From the NCBI GenBank assembly GCA_013203725.1, contig JABMPK010000065.1:1-5371 (forward strand): a DNA stretch of 5,371 nt. The letters are read 5' to 3'. Positions within the stretch are counted from its first letter, which is position 1. The number at the start of each line of letters is the position of its first letter. The translations under genes were made by a program, and so were the position numbers. The notes beneath the pieces were generated by a model. That model saw only the letters and a program-made list of their open reading frames with translations, searched no databases and had not been told where the DNA came from. Shown here piece by piece: positions 1-5,371 of the stretch. The stretch comes from Candidatus Uhrbacteria bacterium. GTDB lineage: Bacteria; Patescibacteriota; Patescibacteriia; UBA9934; UBA11717.

Positions 1-1618
1 AGATAAAACAGGAACCATTACAAAAGGAATCATGTCGGTGGTTAGAGTTGTTACGCCAGAGCATGATCTTGAGATGCACGAAACACTCCCAAGCGACGCA
101 GATGAGTTGCTGCTACTCGGTGCGTTGAATAATGACGCGAGCGTTCAGAAAGATAAGCGCGTTGGTCATCCAACAGAGCTTGCGCTTGTGGACGCGGCGA
201 TTGATGTTGGTATTGATATACGGTCTGCTCGAGCAAACATGGCTCGTATTGGCGAGATTCCGTTTTCCTCGGACAGAAAATACATGGTCACTGCGCATAG
301 ACGGGATAATGAAGACATAATGATTATTAAAGGTGCTCCAGAACGCATTTTTGAGATGTGCGACATGAGTGCTAAGGAGAGGCATAGATTTGAGCAGATT
401 TCGGATGAGATGGCGCAGAAAGGACTGCGAGTGCTTGCCGTTGCAACAAAGAGCGGGCCCATGGTTAAAGAGGATGAAAAGATACTTCATGCAAGTTGTG
501 TTGGGATGGTTGCGCTACAAGATCCGTTGCGTGAATCAACAAAGTCAACGATTGAAGAGCTTAATTCGGCAGGTATTCGAGTTGTTTTGGTGACAGGAGA
601 CCATCCAAGTACTGCAAGCTATATCGCAGAGAATGCGGGCATAGAAATCGGTGAGAATGGTGTTATAACTGGAACCGAGCTTGATGAGATGAGTGACGAT
701 GAACTGCAGAGTCGTATTGCACGCATTGCGGTGTTCGCGCGCGTGGATCCTAGGCACAAAGTTCGTATTGTACAGGCGTGGAAAAATCGCGATCAGATTG
801 TTGCTATGGTTGGCGACGGCGTGAATGACGCGGCTGCAATGAAGGTTGCAGACATCGGCGTTGCACTTGGATCCGGAACGGACGTTGCCCAGCAAACATC
901 GGACATGGTGCTGCTCGACGACAATCTGGCAACCATCACGTCTGCGGTCCGCGAAGGTCGTGTGATTTTTGATAATATTAGAAAGGTGATCGTTTACTTG
1001 TTGGCAGACAGTTTTTCCGAGATCATCTTGATTGGTGGGGCCATAGCGCTCGGGATGCCGTTACCTGTGCTCGCTGTTCAGATACTGTGGATCAATCTTG
1101 TGACAGATGGATTCCCACATCTTGCGCTGACTACAGAGCCAGGTGAAGACGATGTTATGAAACGTCCCCCAAGACGAAAAGAAGAGCCTGTGGTTGACCG
1201 GGATATGAAGATACTCATTTTCATAATCGGAATTGTGACGGATATCGGACTTCTATTGCTATTCTGGATGCTGCTTGGACGAGGTTATGACATTGAGCAT
1301 CTTAGAACTATAATGTTCTCAGCGCTTGCAATTGACTCGCTTTTCTACGTATTTGCAGTTAGAAGTTTGCGACATTCCGTATTAAGTATTAAGTTATTCA
1401 GGAACAAGTGGCTTAATGTTGCTGTGGTTGGCGGTATTGCTCTGCAAATTGCGGCGATATATGTACCGTTTTTGCAGGAGCTTTTCTCTACAGTACCACT
1501 GTTGTTACAGGATTGGATGGTGCTGATTGGACTTAGCTTAATCAAGTTGATAGTCATAGAGATTACAAAAGAGGTTTTGGTAATTGTAAGACGCAAACGA
1601 TATGCTGCATCGATTTAA
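1..1618 (+). CDS. P2-type cation-transporting ATPase, C-terminal part (5' end outside window)
   Basis: ATP-driven cation pump of the inner membrane, related to SERCA-type Ca2+ ATPases. The reading frame is open from base 2, where the first codons spell DKTGT, the phosphorylation motif with the catalytic Asp. The gene therefore starts upstream, and the ATG at 32 is internal. Numbering from that ATG: KGAPE of the nucleotide-binding domain at 100-104, DPLR at 164-167, TGD at 188-190, MVGDGVND hinge motif at 259-266, then C-terminal membrane helices from about 319. NLVTDG at 355-360 matches SERCA M6, which carries two ion ligands (N796, D800). The M5 Glu (SERCA E771) is kept at 330, but the position of N768 appears to be Ser. 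Missing upstream are the actuator domain and M1-M4. The end overlaps the Mur ligase gene by 17 nt. The family is certain; the ion is not. Ca2+ is the best guess, and Mg2+, Mn2+ or Na+ remain possible. Confidence 0.95.
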   Translation, partial: DKTGTITKGIMSVVRVVTPEHDLEMHETLPSDADELLLLGALNNDASVQKDKRVGHPTELALVDAAIDVGIDIRSARANMARIGEIPFSSDRKYMVTAHRRDNEDIMIIKGAPERIFEMCDMSAKERHRFEQISDEMAQKGLRVLAVATKSGPMVKEDEKILHASCVGMVALQDPLRESTKSTIEELNSAGIRVVLVTGDHPSTASYIAENAGIEIGENGVITGTELDEMSDDELQSRIARIAVFARVDPRHKVRIVQAWKNRDQIVAMVGDGVNDAAAMKVADIGVALGSGTDVAQQTSDMVLLDDNLATITSAVREGRVIFDNIRKVIVYLLADSFSEIILIGGAIALGMPLPVLAVQILWINLVTDGFPHLALTTEPGEDDVMKRPPRRKEEPVVDRDMKILIFIIGIVTDIGLLLLFWMLLGRGYDIEHLRTIMFSALAIDSLFYVFAVRSLRHSVLSIKLFRNKWLNVAVVGGIALQIAAIYVPFLQELFSTVPLLLQDWMVLIGLSLIKLIVIEITKEVLVIVRRKRYAASI

Positions 1619-2918
1619 ACAATATATTCCACACTCATGGTTGCAGGGTTACCATTTGTTGATGGCGCATGGTGCCGCATTCTATTTTCGTTATCCATCA
1701 AATAAACTTCACATCATCGGAGTGACCGGAACAAATGGGAAGTCGTCCACCGTTCAGATGATCGGGCAGTTGTTGATGATTTTAGGTGAGACTGTCGGTT
1801 GGACTACAACGGCGTCTTTTCGAATCGCGGATAGAGAAATTGTTAACGATCAGAAGATGACAATGTTAGGTCGTGCGCAAACTCACAAGATGTTGCGCGA
1901 GATGGTTAAGCATGAATGCAAGTACGCGATTGTTGAAACATCGTCTCAAGGGATCTTGCAGCATCGTCACGTTGGAATAAATTACGACACAGTTCTGTTT
2001 ACGAATCTGACACCGGAGCACATTGAGGCTCACGGTGGCTTTGATAACTATAAGGCTACAAAGCTCAGGCTGTTTAAGACCGTTGCGTCCCTTGCAAAGA
2101 AAAGGCTGCATGGAAAGCTCATTCCAAAAAAGATCATCGTTAACCTCAACGATCAACATGCTGATGAGTTTGCGCGTTTTAATGTTGACGAGGTTGTTGG
2201 ATATGGTGACGATGATCGTAAAATTTTCGATGTTCATGTCGATAAAAAAATCATTGCAGAAAAGGCGCATCTTTCGCTTGCTGGAACTGCAGCCAAGATC
2301 GGAGACGAGCAGCTGAAGACAAAGCTAGTCGGCTCGTATTATCTAGAGAACACAATGGCAGCCGTGTCGACAGTCGCTAGCTTGGGATTTCCTATTCACG
2401 ACGTTGTTAAGGCAGCGCTGAAGCTTGAGCCAATACCAGGGCGACTTGAGACATTCACGAAGGACGGCGTGTCCGTGATCGTGGACTACGCGCCCGAACC
2501 ATATTCATTGGAAGCACTCTACAAGGCTGTCGCGTTGTTTTCCGCTAAGCGTATCATCCATGTAACAGGCTCGGCTGGTGGTGGGCGCGATACAGCGAGA
2601 CGCGCGGTTATCGGAGAGATGTCGGCAAAGCTTGATGACGTTGTGATAGTGACGAACGAGGATCCCTACGACGAGGATCCGATGCAGATTATCGACGACA
2701 TCGCAGACGCGGCAAAAGCTAATGGTAAACAGGACGGGGAAAACTTGTTTAGAATATTGGACCGACGTGAGGCTATTGAGAAGGCTATCTCCATGGCGAC
2801 CAACGGCGATGTTGTGTTGGTGACAGGAAAAGGATCGGAGCCCGTGATGGCTATTGCAAACGGCAAAAAAGTAGCGAGCGATGATCGCGTATTCGTTCGC
2901 GAAATTTTGGGACTATGA
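1602..2918 (+). CDS. murE: MurE-like Mur ligase lacking the N-terminal UDP-binding domain
   Basis: Cytoplasmic ATP-dependent Mur ligase. MurE enzymes add the third amino acid to UDP-MurNAc-L-Ala-D-Glu. Visible motifs: P-loop TGTNGKSS at residues 42-49, ETSSQG at 112-117 (MurE usually EVSSH), TNLTPEH at 134-140, YKATK at 150-154 whose last Lys matches the carbamylated lysine, IPGRLE at 278-283, DYAPEP at 295-300 (usually DYAHTP), GGGRD at 326-330, NEDPYDEDP at 352-360 and GKGSE at 409-413 (usually GKGHE). The protein has 438 residues against roughly 490 for typical MurE. The shortfall is at the N-terminus, where about 40 residues with a hydrophobic stretch (about 17-30) replace the UDP-binding domain. 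That leader resembles Mur ligases I recall from Patescibacteria and supports the start at 1602, although no Shine-Dalgarno is evident. The DNPR motif that selects meso-diaminopimelate is changed, so the amino acid added cannot be predicted. The symbol reflects family membership, not proven activity. Confidence 0.88.
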   Translation: MLHRFKQYIPHSWLQGYHLLMAHGAAFYFRYPSNKLHIIGVTGTNGKSSTVQMIGQLLMILGETVGWTTTASFRIADREIVNDQKMTMLGRAQTHKMLREMVKHECKYAIVETSSQGILQHRHVGINYDTVLFTNLTPEHIEAHGGFDNYKATKLRLFKTVASLAKKRLHGKLIPKKIIVNLNDQHADEFARFNVDEVVGYGDDDRKIFDVHVDKKIIAEKAHLSLAGTAAKIGDEQLKTKLVGSYYLENTMAAVSTVASLGFPIHDVVKAALKLEPIPGRLETFTKDGVSVIVDYAPEPYSLEALYKAVALFSAKRIIHVTGSAGGGRDTARRAVIGEMSAKLDDVVIVTNEDPYDEDPMQIIDDIADAAKANGKQDGENLFRILDRREAIEKAISMATNGDVVLVTGKGSEPVMAIANGKKVASDDRVFVREILGL

Positions 2919-3451
2919 AGGGAATAAAACTCAATAAAGGTGAGCTGATCGTGCACGTCGAAAGAGGGTCTGTGTATCCGTACACAATTAGGATTATCGC
3001 GGGCGCATTACTAGTTATAATTCCGTTTTTCTTTTTTTTCCCTTTGCTGGCTTTTGGAAGTACCGGATTATTCCTTATGTTGATAGTATCGGGCATAGGC
3101 GCGTATGTACTTCTAAAAACATCACTAAAATGGAAAGGCGGTACATGTGTTGTGACAGATACTAGAATCATACAGACTCGACAAAAAGGGATCTTTGATC
3201 GTCAGGTTACATACTCGAGCCTGAAAAGCATAAATGATGTTGCATATCGAATATCAGGGATGGGTAAATCAGTTCTAAAGATTGGTGAGGTTCGTGTCAC
3301 ATTCCATGGAGTTATACCATCAATGCTTTTTTTGAATATAAAGCACCCCGAAACGTTGCGTGATATCATAGTAGAGCTGCACTCAATGCCTCAAGGGCGT
3401 AAGGAGGGATTGAGCGGCGAGAAGTTTAAGCACGTACATTTGGAGGTATGA
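2915..3451 (+). CDS. two-TM membrane protein with bacterial PH-like (DUF304/YdbS-type) domain
   Basis: Predicted inner-membrane protein of 178 residues, molecular role unknown. A short N-terminal segment (1-23) precedes two hydrophobic helices at about 24-47 and 50-68. A soluble domain follows from about 72. Its pattern, TDTRIIQTRQKGIFDRQ at 81-97, then a SSLKSINDV-like strand, then LKIGEVRVTF at 121-130, resembles the bPH2/DUF304 family. Those domains follow two helices with a VTDRRLI-type strand, a basic turn and a GxVxV strand. The ATG overlaps the previous stop in an ATGA junction, and the stop overlaps the next start the same way, which suggests translational coupling. A run of Phe codons in helix 1 creates a long T tract (3026-3039). 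Charged residues after about 160 form a basic tail. Placement between a Mur ligase and an FtsB-like gene hints at an envelope role, but no function is shown. Confidence 0.8.
   Translation: MKGIKLNKGELIVHVERGSVYPYTIRIIAGALLVIIPFFFFFPLLAFGSTGLFLMLIVSGIGAYVLLKTSLKWKGGTCVVTDTRIIQTRQKGIFDRQVTYSSLKSINDVAYRISGMGKSVLKIGEVRVTFHGVIPSMLFLNIKHPETLRDIIVELHSMPQGRKEGLSGEKFKHVHLEV
3442..3446 (+). promoter_or_regulatory. GGAGG element abutting the ftsB-like start codon
   Basis: A Shine-Dalgarno-like GGAGG lies only 1 nt before the ATG at 3448, closer than the usual 5-9 nt. A stronger AAGGAGG at 3401-3407 is about 40 nt upstream, inside the previous gene. Because the start overlaps the preceding stop (ATGA), re-initiation by the terminating ribosome is likely. 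These purine runs may help hold the ribosome, or may be coincidental coding sequence. Confidence 0.3.
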
Positions 3452-3876
3452 GCAATCGACCAACTGCATCAATAAAAAAACTATTTGGATACAAGATGTT
3501 CTTTGCTGTGAACATTGGAATATTGTTGTTGTTGGGTTTGAGTTTTGGAAGAGAGTTTGTTCGTAGCTCTGCAATTTCGAAAGAGATATCGGCTTTGGAG
3601 AACGAGAAGGCGCAGTTGGAAGAAAAGAATCTTTCTTTAGGCGCGTACCAAGAATATCTTGAGACAGAAGCGTTTTTGGAATACGAGGCTAGGGAAAAGT
3701 TTGGTTTGCAGAGGCCGGGCGAAACGCAGGTGTACATTGAGGAGGAGAGCGCGCCTGTAGACGCAGAATCTGCTGTTGCGTTGTTTGCAGACGGAGTTGT
3801 TGTTGAGCCGACTTGGAAATTGTGGATGTGGTATTTCTTTGATCCTGATGCGTTATCCGAATATGTGGCGACGTGA
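3448..3876 (+). CDS. FtsB/DivIC-like septum formation initiator protein
   Basis: Bitopic division protein. FtsB/DivIC proteins join the FtsQ-FtsL-FtsB (DivIB-FtsL-DivIC) complex that triggers septal peptidoglycan synthesis. Layout of the 142 residues: short cytoplasmic segment (1-16) with basic residues, one membrane helix (about 17-34), a coiled coil (about 38-66, rich in E, K and L, containing SALENEKAQLEEKN), then LETEAFLEYEAREKFGLQRPG (71-91). The last segment matches the family's conserved pattern of a helix ending in A+xxxxxxxPGE. An acidic linker follows, then a tail with an aromatic cluster, WKLWMWYFF (123-131). E. coli FtsB has about 103 residues, so the extra length is the C-terminal tail, which I recall from Patescibacteria homologs. 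The start overlaps the PH-domain gene by 4 nt. Family assignment is firm by architecture; FtsL is an alternative because these families look alike. Confidence 0.85.
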   Translation: MSNRPTASIKKLFGYKMFFAVNIGILLLLGLSFGREFVRSSAISKEISALENEKAQLEEKNLSLGAYQEYLETEAFLEYEAREKFGLQRPGETQVYIEEESAPVDAESAVALFADGVVVEPTWKLWMWYFFDPDALSEYVAT

Positions 3877-4828
3877 TCATAGTGAAATTGGACCATCGCC
3901 ACTACCTGATCATCTTTACGCACAAAGACAATTGCCAGTACAGCGCGTGTTGTTTTGGCTTGGTCGTACCATGATCGCTATTGGAATGGTGGGATTAATC
4001 CTTTCTGTCTTTATAGTGTCCCTATACAGGATGCCAGACGGAAAGGCACTTTTGTTCTGGTTTTCTGACTATCTACCGTTGCCTGCCGTGAAGGTGAACA
4101 GTGATACCGTTGCGTTACGTGATTACCGCACAGTGCTCGACGGATGGCGAAAGTTATACACGTCGCAAGGCGCGTCTCCCGAGCAGGTGGATGACGTTAT
4201 TAATTCGCGTGTTGATGATCTGGTAGTGCAAAATGTTCTTATTCAGCAGTTGATGAAAGAACGAAGTCTGGTTTTGACGGAGGAGCAAATCAATACTGTA
4301 TACAATGAATTTGTTGCGCAGTATCAAACGGAGGCTCACTTTATTGAGTCAATCGACAGGCAGTTTAGCTGGTCTCAAGAAGAGTTTTTGCGTTTAATGG
4401 TGGAGCCTCTAGCGCGAACTCGCTTGCTAGATATGTCTGTGCAATCGTGGGCAGAAGCTCAGGGTCAACCAAGGGGCATTATCGACGACTTACACGCGAG
4501 AGTGTTCACAGAGGCTGGCAGGTTTGCTGAGATAGCGCAGGAGGTGAGCACGAGCCTGTCCGCGTCTGATGGTGGTGAGCTTGGTCTGCGCTCTATTGAT
4601 GAATACCCGGTCGAGGTACGCTCACTTTTGATGGAGTTGGACGAAGATGAATTGACGTCTGTAATTGAACTAGCGGACCGGTTTGTAATCTACAAAATTC
4701 TTGAGCGTGTGGAGAGATCTTCTGGGGTTTTTGTGAACGCCCGTGAGCTAGCGGTGGATAAACGCGACATATACGATATCCTAGACGAGAAGACGGAGAG
4801 TGCAGAGATTGAATTTTATATAAAGTAA
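3863..4828 (+). CDS. membrane-anchored SurA/PrsA-like chaperone with degenerate parvulin domain
   Basis: Probable extracytoplasmic folding factor tethered by one N-terminal helix. From the chosen start the protein has 321 residues: cytoplasmic segment 1-33, membrane helix about 36-54, a SurA_N-like helical region about 75-190 (with VDDLVVQNVLIQQLMKE near 117-133), then a parvulin-like stretch about 198-272. The latter reads FAEIAQEVS, then GGELGL, then DEDELTSVIE and FVIYKILE. This order matches the PpiC core (FAELAxxxS, GGDLG, xxGxxSxPV, GYHIIKV). The usual first strand (ARHILV) and both conserved His are not seen, so isomerase activity is doubtful and a chaperone role is more likely. The frame is open to 3776, but an ATG at 3863 gives a 14-nt overlap with the ftsB-like gene and removes a Cys-rich leader that looks like an antisense-frame artefact. 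ATG 3848 is also possible. No clear Shine-Dalgarno is seen for either. Confidence 0.75.
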   Translation: MWRRDHSEIGPSPLPDHLYAQRQLPVQRVLFWLGRTMIAIGMVGLILSVFIVSLYRMPDGKALLFWFSDYLPLPAVKVNSDTVALRDYRTVLDGWRKLYTSQGASPEQVDDVINSRVDDLVVQNVLIQQLMKERSLVLTEEQINTVYNEFVAQYQTEAHFIESIDRQFSWSQEEFLRLMVEPLARTRLLDMSVQSWAEAQGQPRGIIDDLHARVFTEAGRFAEIAQEVSTSLSASDGGELGLRSIDEYPVEVRSLLMELDEDELTSVIELADRFVIYKILERVERSSGVFVNARELAVDKRDIYDILDEKTESAEIEFYIK

Positions 4829-4830
4829 AC

Positions 4831-4853
4831 AAAAAAAGTAGCTATTCGCTACT
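4831..4853 (-). terminator. intrinsic terminator of the GIY-YIG gene, between convergent genes
   Basis: A perfect 6-bp stem (AGTAGC 4837-4842 with GCTACT 4848-4853) closes a 5-nt loop. On the minus strand it is followed by a run of T (A at 4831-4837 on the plus strand), the layout of a Rho-independent terminator, though the stem is short and only half G+C. On the plus strand only GTTT follows, so it would end the five-gene operon weakly at best. The minus-strand stop codon (4849-4851) is within the stem. Confidence 0.65.
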
Positions 4854-5145
4854 GTTTCCAAACTCCCGATATCAGGTTTTCTTTTTTACTACGAGACCAC
4901 TTTTTTATTTGTGCTTCACGACGTTTTGCGTCGACAGCGCTTCCAAATATTTCAAAATATATGAGTCTCAATGGTATGCGAGCTGCAGTCCATAACGCTG
5001 CCTTGCCGCGGTTGTGATCTTGAATTCTAACTTTCAAGTTGCCTGACGACCCGACGTAGTATGAGCTATCTGAGCATTCCAAGATATACACAGCGTGAGC
5101 ATCTTTTTCGAGCTCTGGACATTCTAAGGTGTTCCATTGCGGCAT
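4849..5145 (-). CDS. stand-alone GIY-YIG nuclease-family protein (YhbQ/UPF0213-like)
   Basis: Small single-domain protein of 98 residues. GIY-YIG proteins cleave or bind DNA, but the biological role of the single-domain YhbQ-like class is poorly defined. Motifs: VYILECSDSSYYVGSS at 19-34 stands for the GIY...YIG pair, with Tyr20 and Tyr30. Arg40 in NLKVRIQDHN matches the catalytic Arg, followed by His44. REAQIKKWSRSKKENLI at 76-92 holds Glu77, the metal-binding Glu, and the KxWSRxKKxxLI signature of the family. All catalytic positions I can place are kept, so it is probably an intact nuclease. About 18 residues precede the domain, a little more than usual. An in-frame TAG lies 6 nt before the ATG, so the gene cannot start further upstream; no Shine-Dalgarno is seen. 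Its 5' end is 12 nt from the 98-bp repeat, so any promoter must lie in or beyond the array. Confidence 0.88.
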   Translation of the reverse strand: MPQWNTLECPELEKDAHAVYILECSDSSYYVGSSGNLKVRIQDHNRGKAALWTAARIPLRLIYFEIFGSAVDAKRREAQIKKWSRSKKENLISGVWKQ

Positions 5146-5157
5146 ATTCTACTTGGT

Positions 5158-5255
5158 GGTCGTAGACCATGAGCGGTCATAATGCTAAACGGTATGGCCC
5201 TTCGACTGCCGCTCAGGACATTCGACTATCGCCTTGATTTGTTGATCGATAGTCG
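5158..5255. repeat. 98-bp direct repeat, copy 1 (116-bp period)
   Basis: Identical base for base to 5274-5371. The similarity continues leftwards across a 2-nt indel: ACTTGG at 5151-5156 corresponds to ACTTGG at 5269-5274. Internal structure: GTCG (5159-5162) can pair with CGAC (5223-5226), TGAGCGG (5170-5176) pairs with CCGCTCA (5209-5215), TTCGACT occurs twice (5201, 5221), and a 9-bp inverted repeat closes the copy. No gene is recognised inside it. Confidence 0.97.
5223..5255. repeat. 9-bp inverted repeat closing repeat copy 1
   Basis: CGACTATCG (5223-5231) and CGATAGTCG (5247-5255) are perfect reverse complements around a 15-nt loop. A T-rich stretch (TTTTCTT, 5260-5266) follows on the plus strand, so it could act as a weak terminator. 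It could equally be a protein-binding hairpin, since the left arm also competes for pairing with GTCG at 5159. Confidence 0.85.
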
Positions 5256-5273
5256 TGCAGTTTTCTTCACTTG

Positions 5274-5371
5274 GGTCGTAGACCATGAGCGGTCATAATG
5301 CTAAACGGTATGGCCCTTCGACTGCCGCTCAGGACATTCGACTATCGCCTTGATTTGTTGATCGATAGTCG
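5274..5371. repeat. 98-bp direct repeat, copy 2, runs to window end
   Basis: Exact copy of 5158-5255. The 18 nt between the copies (5256-5273) complete a 116-bp period. The right limit of identity cannot be judged because the sequence stops here, so more units may follow. Confidence 0.97.
5339..5371. repeat. 9-bp inverted repeat closing repeat copy 2
   Basis: Same inverted repeat as in copy 1: arms at 5339-5347 and 5363-5371 with a 15-nt loop. The right arm ends on the last base of the window. Confidence 0.85.

Noticed and set aside
32..34. ATG at 32 as the start of the P-type ATPase
   Set aside because: The frame is open from base 2 and encodes DKTGT just before it; the catalytic Asp must belong to the protein, so the start is upstream of the window.
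51..895. Long minus-strand ORFs antisense to the ATPase gene
   Set aside because: They are shadows of a clear plus-strand gene; their translations show no family motif.
2241..2251. A7 runs near 2244 and at 3474-3480 as programmed frameshift sites
   Set aside because: Both lie within intact frames, with no useful alternative frame or stimulatory structure downstream; Lys codons explain them.
3776..3862. Earliest ATG of the SurA-like gene, giving a 100-nt overlap with the ftsB-like gene
   Set aside because: The added leader is unlike a signal or membrane segment, comes from sequence coding for the conserved FtsB-like tail in another frame, and no Shine-Dalgarno supports it.
3426..3923. 165-codon minus-strand ORF opposite the ftsB-like gene
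   Set aside because: Ser/Asn-rich translation without recognisable domains, opposite a gene with clear TM, coiled-coil and family motif.
5169..5237. 22-codon plus-strand ORF in each repeat (also 5285-5353), starting MSGHNAKRYG and ending in TGA
   Set aside because: No Shine-Dalgarno or promoter is visible, its codons overlap the palindromes, and the 116-bp period is not a multiple of three; conservation between identical copies gives no coding evidence.
5146..5255. Sigma70-type promoter for the GIY-YIG gene
   Set aside because: Only weak matches (CATTAT, TAGAAT next to the ATG) without a convincing -35 at proper spacing; not strong enough to annotate.
5158..5371. CRISPR array
   Set aside because: Repeats of 98 bp with an 18-nt spacer do not fit CRISPR repeat and spacer sizes, and no cas gene is present.
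5158..5371. Integron attC sites
   Set aside because: No paired RYYYAAC/GTTRRRY ends, no cassette gene between copies and no integrase in the window.

Overview
The window looks like part of a compact genome from the Patescibacteria (Candidate Phyla Radiation), most like the Parcubacteria side. This is an inference from gene types, not from a marker gene. The reasons are a Mur ligase without its usual N-terminal UDP-binding domain and with altered signature motifs, a short FtsB/DivIC-like protein with an aromatic tail, a single-TM SurA-like protein, a stand-alone GIY-YIG protein, and genes packed with overlapping ends. TGA, TAA and TAG all serve as stops at sensible gene ends, so the code appears standard.

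Positions 1-4828 hold five plus-strand genes that each overlap the next by 17, 4, 4 and about 14 nt, so they are very probably one operon. In order they are: the C-terminal part of a P2-type cation-pumping ATPase (the window opens exactly on its DKTGT phosphorylation motif), a MurE-like Mur ligase, a two-TM membrane protein with a bacterial PH-like domain, an FtsB/DivIC-like division protein, and a membrane-anchored SurA/PrsA-like chaperone with a degenerate parvulin domain. All five act at or on the cell envelope: ion transport, peptidoglycan precursor synthesis, division, and folding outside the membrane.

Positions 4829-5145 hold a convergent minus-strand gene for a small GIY-YIG nuclease-family protein. 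A hairpin with an A/T tract sits between the two convergent transcription units, and the stop codon of the GIY-YIG gene lies inside the hairpin stem.

Positions 5146-5371 contain no convincing gene. They hold two identical 98-bp direct repeats spaced 116 bp apart; the second runs exactly to the window end. Each copy contains a perfect 9-bp inverted repeat, a second imperfect stem, and a core resembling REP-type palindromes. This array, directly upstream of the GIY-YIG gene, is the least explained element here. The rest is mostly known gene families with some lineage-specific departures.
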